Source: Cycloclasticus sp.
Lineage (GTDB): Bacteria > Pseudomonadota > Gammaproteobacteria > Methylococcales > Cycloclasticaceae
Direction: 5' to 3'
NCBI GenBank assembly: GCA_012959695.1
Contig: DUCS01000014.1
Coordinates: 1 to 35,418 of the forward strand
DNA: 35,418 nt
Below the pieces are notes generated by a model. That model saw nothing but the letters and a program-made list of their open reading frames with translations, did not search any database and was not told the DNA's origin. Position numbers and translations under genes: made by a program. Shown here one piece after another: positions 32,724 through 35,418 of the stretch; the stretch's first letter is position 1, and every line of letters begins with the position of its first letter.

Positions 32724-33143
32724 ATGTCTAATAGCATTACAAGTAAAAATATTTCAACACAAGCTGCTTGCACTGCGGTGCAAGCAGCCGTTGAAAAAGC
32801 AAAAGAGCTAGGCATCGGTATTAATGCCTGTGTTGTTGATAGTTCCGCAACAGAAATCGCTTTTTTACGAATGAATAATTCATTTCTGCCATCTATGGGA
32901 ATTGCTAAAGATAAGGCGTATACGTCTGCTGGCTTTGGCTTTCCAACCATGGGCTGGGGCGATGCGCTTAAAGGTAATGTACAATTACAAGCAGGTATCG
33001 TTGCAAGGCCAAGGGTTGTTACCTTTGGTGGCGGGTTGCCGATTATGGAAGGTGATGAACTGATTGGCGCTATTGGTGTCTCAGGTGGTTCAGAAGAAGA
33101 AGATATTTTGTGCGCGCAAGCGGGCATAGATTCAATTAAATAA
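32724..33143 (+). CDS. DUF336/GlcG/HbpS-family protein
   Basis: 139 residues, the family length. Family stretches are AAVEKAKELGIGINACVVD (about 21-39), AFLRMNNSFLPSMGIAKDKAYTS, and the Gly-rich end FGGGLPIMEGDELIGAIGVSGG (about 97-118). Known members bind haem or corrinoid or act in diol and glycolate metabolism. Genes of this family are common inside meta-cleavage operons, where their role is not settled. It begins 6 bases after dmpB and takes the place between dmpB and dmpC. A chaperone or redox sensor role for the cleavage enzymes is possible but unproven. Confidence 0.85.
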   Translation: MSNSITSKNISTQAACTAVQAAVEKAKELGIGINACVVDSSATEIAFLRMNNSFLPSMGIAKDKAYTSAGFGFPTMGWGDALKGNVQLQAGIVARPRVVTFGGGLPIMEGDELIGAIGVSGGSEEEDILCAQAGIDSIK

Positions 33144-33158
33144 ATTAAGGTTATTAAT

Positions 33159-34610
33159 ATGAGAGAAGTTAAAGGCTTTATTAACGGCGAGTACGTTACA
33201 TCAGGTGAGTTTGGTGATATTTTTTCACCAACAACCGGCGAATTGGTGTGTCAATATCACCAAACAAGTGTTGAGCAAGTTGGCGAAGCTGTAGATGCAG
33301 CTAAAGCTGCGTTAAAAGGCCCTTGGGCTGGCTTTTCATTACAAGACCGCGTTGATATTTTATATAAAATTGCCGATGGCATTGATGCGCGTTTTGATGA
33401 GTTCCTAGCAGCTGAATGTTTAGATACCGGTAAGCCTTATTCTTTAGCAAGTCATATTGATATTCCACGTGGCGCTGCAAACTTTAAAGTGTTTGCCGAC
33501 ACCATTAAAAATGCAGCAGACGAAGCATTCCATATGCCAACACCTGACGGCACCGGTGCTATTAACTATACGGTACGTAAACCAAAAGGTGTGATTGGTG
33601 TTATTGGCCCTTGGAATTTACCTTTATTATTAATGACATGGAAAATTGCACCGGCTTTGGCCTGTGGTAATACAGTCGTTGTTAAACCTTCTGAAGAAAC
33701 ACAATTGACGTCAACCTTATTGGGCGAAGTAATGAACGATGCAGGCGTGCCAAAAGGCGTTTATAACGTTATTTTAGGCCCGGGTCGTGAAGTAGGTGAA
33801 GCGTTAATTACTAATCCAGGTTTGGATGCGATTACCTTTACGGGTTCTACACCAACAGGCGAACGAATTGCAAAAGCGGCTTCCGTTGGCGTCCGCGACT
33901 CTTCATTAGAGTTGGGCGGCAAAAATGCAGGTATCGTCTTTGCAGATTGTGATATGGACAAAGCAATTGAAGGCACATTGCGTTCAGCATTCGCTAACTG
34001 TGGCCAAGTTTGTCTGGGTACCGAACGCTTATACGTAGAACGTTCAATCTTTGATGAATTTGTAGCACGTTTAAAAGAAGGTGCAGAAGCGCTTAAACTA
34101 GGCAAATCTGAAGACTCAGAAACAAATATGGGTCCGCTTATTAGTAAGTCTCATCGCGAAAAAGTGCTGGGCTACTTCAAAGCAGCAACTGATGAAGGTG
34201 CGACGGTTGTAACAGGCGGCGGTATTCCAGATATGCCAGACGATTTATCAGGCGGCTACTGGGTTCAGCCAACAATTTGGACGGGGTTGCCAGAAACAGC
34301 AACGGTCGTTCAAGAAGAAATTTTTGGCCCTTGTACACACATATCACCGTTTGACACAGAAGATGAAGCCATTAAATTAGCGAACGATACGCCGTATGGT
34401 TTAGCAGCTTCAGTTTGGACAGAAAACGTTTCTCGCGCTCATAGAGTGTCTGCACAAATGGATGTGGGTATTTGTTGGGTAAATAGCTGGTTCTTACGTG
34501 ATTTGCGTACACCGTTTGGTGGAGCAAAACAGTCAGGTACAGGCCGTGAAGGTGGTCATTATTCGTTAGAGTTCTACACAGAACTCACGAACGTTTGTAT
34601 TAAATTATAA
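33159..34610 (+). CDS. dmpC: 2-Hydroxymuconic semialdehyde dehydrogenase DmpC
   Basis: 483 residues of the aldehyde dehydrogenase superfamily. The catalytic Cys285 (FANCGQVCLG), general base Glu251 (LELGGK) and oxyanion Asn153 (PWNLP) are all present, along with the NAD site FTGSTPTGE (227-235). It oxidises the ring-cleavage semialdehyde to 2-hydroxymuconate (4-oxalocrotonate branch), matching the position in dmp and xyl operons. No DmpD hydrolase gene lies in the usual spot after it, so the dehydrogenase branch seems to be the main route at this locus. It is followed 9 bases later by dmpE. Confidence 0.94.
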   Translation: MREVKGFINGEYVTSGEFGDIFSPTTGELVCQYHQTSVEQVGEAVDAAKAALKGPWAGFSLQDRVDILYKIADGIDARFDEFLAAECLDTGKPYSLASHIDIPRGAANFKVFADTIKNAADEAFHMPTPDGTGAINYTVRKPKGVIGVIGPWNLPLLLMTWKIAPALACGNTVVVKPSEETQLTSTLLGEVMNDAGVPKGVYNVILGPGREVGEALITNPGLDAITFTGSTPTGERIAKAASVGVRDSSLELGGKNAGIVFADCDMDKAIEGTLRSAFANCGQVCLGTERLYVERSIFDEFVARLKEGAEALKLGKSEDSETNMGPLISKSHREKVLGYFKAATDEGATVVTGGGIPDMPDDLSGGYWVQPTIWTGLPETATVVQEEIFGPCTHISPFDTEDEAIKLANDTPYGLAASVWTENVSRAHRVSAQMDVGICWVNSWFLRDLRTPFGGAKQSGTGREGGHYSLEFYTELTNVCIKL

Positions 34611-34619
34611 GGAACAACA

Positions 34620-35381
34620 ATGGATCAAGATAAAATTATTCAATACGGTGATGAACTGTATAACGCGTTAATTACACGTCAAACCATCGCGCCAATTACC
34701 GAGCGTTCACCAGAAGTAACGATTGAAGATGCGTATAAAATTCAACACCAAATGCTTAAGCGCCGAATTGATGGAGGCGAAAGCATTGTCGGTAAAAAAA
34801 TTGGCGTGACCAGCAAAGTTGTGATGAACATGTTGGGTGTTTATCAACCTGATTTTGGATACTTGCTAACGGATATGATTGTGTCTGAAGGCCAAGAAAT
34901 TCCTGTGTCTGAAAAAATGATTCCGTTTATCCTTAAGAAGGATTTGTGTGGGCCTGGACTTACTAGTGCAGATATTCTAGCGGCGACAGAGGCTGTGATG
35001 CCGTGTTTTGAAATTGTTGATTCACGTATTACTGATTGGAAAATAAAAATCCAAGATACCATTGCAGATAACGCGTCATGTGGTTATTTGGTGTTAGGCG
35101 GCACAATGGTTGATCCACGTAAAGTTGATTTAGGTGTATGCGGTCTTGTATTAGAAAAAAATGGCGAGCTTATGCACACAGGTGCTGGCGCAGCGGCGTT
35201 AGGTTCACCAGTGAATGCAATGGTATGGTTGGCTAACACAATGGGCGCGTTAGGCGTTACATTGAAAGCAGGTGAAATTATTTTGTCTGGCGCATTATGT
35301 GCGATGGTCGATGCAAAAGCCGGTGATTCAATGCGAGTAAGCATTGGTGGTATCGGTTCATGCGGCGTTCGCTTCGTATAA
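34620..35381 (+). CDS. dmpE: 2-Hydroxypenta-2,4-dienoate hydratase DmpE, lacking the ExE metal motif
   Basis: 253 residues of the FAH-fold hydratase/decarboxylase family, best fitting DmpE (MhpD/DmpE type) rather than DmpH. Kept residues include Lys60 (VGKKIG), Asp78 (QPDFG) and Glu131 (CFEIVDSR), and the N- and C-terminal parts read like DmpE throughout. But between SEKMI (97-101) and FILKKDL (103-109) the family has about eight further residues, the PRxExEIA block with two of the three metal-ligand Glu; here there is only Pro102. As I recall, DmpE is 261 residues, exactly eight more. The reading frame is intact. The hydratase would turn 2-hydroxypentadienoate into 4-hydroxy-2-oxovalerate; without these ligands activity is doubtful. 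A true small deletion, an assembly error or a redundant paralogue are all possible. Confidence 0.88.
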   Translation: MDQDKIIQYGDELYNALITRQTIAPITERSPEVTIEDAYKIQHQMLKRRIDGGESIVGKKIGVTSKVVMNMLGVYQPDFGYLLTDMIVSEGQEIPVSEKMIPFILKKDLCGPGLTSADILAATEAVMPCFEIVDSRITDWKIKIQDTIADNASCGYLVLGGTMVDPRKVDLGVCGLVLEKNGELMHTGAGAAALGSPVNAMVWLANTMGALGVTLKAGEIILSGALCAMVDAKAGDSMRVSIGGIGSCGVRFV

Positions 35382-35397
35382 TTTAGGAGAATAAGAA

Positions 35398-35418
35398 ATG
35401 GCAATTAATTGTGCAATG
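35398..35418 (+). CDS. Start of next operon gene (partial, probably acetaldehyde dehydrogenase DmpF)
   Basis: Seven codons, reading MAINCAM, run off the window edge. A strong ribosome site TAGGAGAA lies 7 bases upstream. In dmp operons the gene after dmpE encodes acylating acetaldehyde dehydrogenase DmpF, whose N-terminus in related proteins is of the form xCAxIGxGNIG; the NCA fits but the sequence is too short to prove it. Confidence 0.5.

Overview
The window looks like a chromosomal aromatic-compound catabolic island from an AT-leaning gammaproteobacterium. The set of marine-type genes (XylM-like membrane hydroxylase, BenAB-like dioxygenase, multicomponent phenol hydroxylase, DUF1302/DUF1329/RND module) and the codon style suggest a Cycloclasticus-like hydrocarbon degrader. 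That taxonomic guess rests on gene content only. No rRNA, tRNA, CRISPR array, transposase or integrase was seen.

Layout. (1) 1-2377, minus strand: ubiX, a twin-arginine-signal protein of unknown function, and the N-terminal 389 codons of a 4-cresol dehydrogenase/vanillyl-alcohol-oxidase flavoenzyme. (2) 2451-4462, plus strand: a 77-residue unknown protein and a DmpR/XylR-type sigma-54 activator. (3) 4470-6547: an AraC-family regulator divergent from a membrane di-iron desaturase/hydroxylase, with a striking array of TGACAC half-sites between them, then a terminator and a GC-rich dispersed repeat. (4) 6861-12175: a zinc alcohol dehydrogenase divergent from a MaoC hydratase and a 1163-residue fused indolepyruvate-ferredoxin-oxidoreductase-type enzyme. 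(5) 12304-19224: a lipoprotein with BNR/YCF48-like repeats, an RND/MMPL transporter, a DUF1302 outer-membrane protein and a DUF1329 periplasmic protein, ending at a strong terminator. (6) 19365-22384: XylM-like hydroxylase and BenA/BenB-like ring dioxygenase, without their usual reductases. (7) 22385-22797: a second copy of the GC-rich repeat. (8) 22798-26569: an HpaB-type flavin oxygenase (minus), an acyl-CoA-dehydrogenase-fold oxygenase and a Fre-like flavin reductase (plus). (9) 26794 to the end: a sigma-54 promoter with an upstream palindromic site, then dmpK-L-M-N-O-P-Q-B, a DUF336/GlcG gene, dmpC, dmpE and the first codons of a further gene (probably dmpF).

How it fits together. Methyl side chains would be hydroxylated by the XylM-like enzyme or by 4-cresol dehydrogenase and oxidised onward by dehydrogenases. 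Benzoates would be dihydroxylated by BenAB. Phenols would be hydroxylated by DmpKLMNOP to catechols, cleaved by DmpB with DmpQ keeping it active, and passed through DmpC and DmpE to central metabolism. The DUF1302/DUF1329/RND/lipoprotein module probably handles a hydrophobic substrate at the envelope. The DmpR-like activator at 2774-4462 is the obvious candidate to drive the sigma-54 promoter at 26794-26809, although it lies about 22 kb away.

The most notable finding is that the dmpE product is exactly eight residues shorter than I recall for DmpE, and the missing piece is the family's ExE metal-binding motif, with the reading frame kept intact. Other points of interest are the near-leaderless dmpK start behind the sigma-54 promoter, the TGACAC array, orphan oxygenases lacking dedicated electron donors, a Fre-like reductase with altered FAD and NAD motifs, three unrelated 9-bp tandem repeats in intergenic gaps, and the dispersed inverted repeat element.
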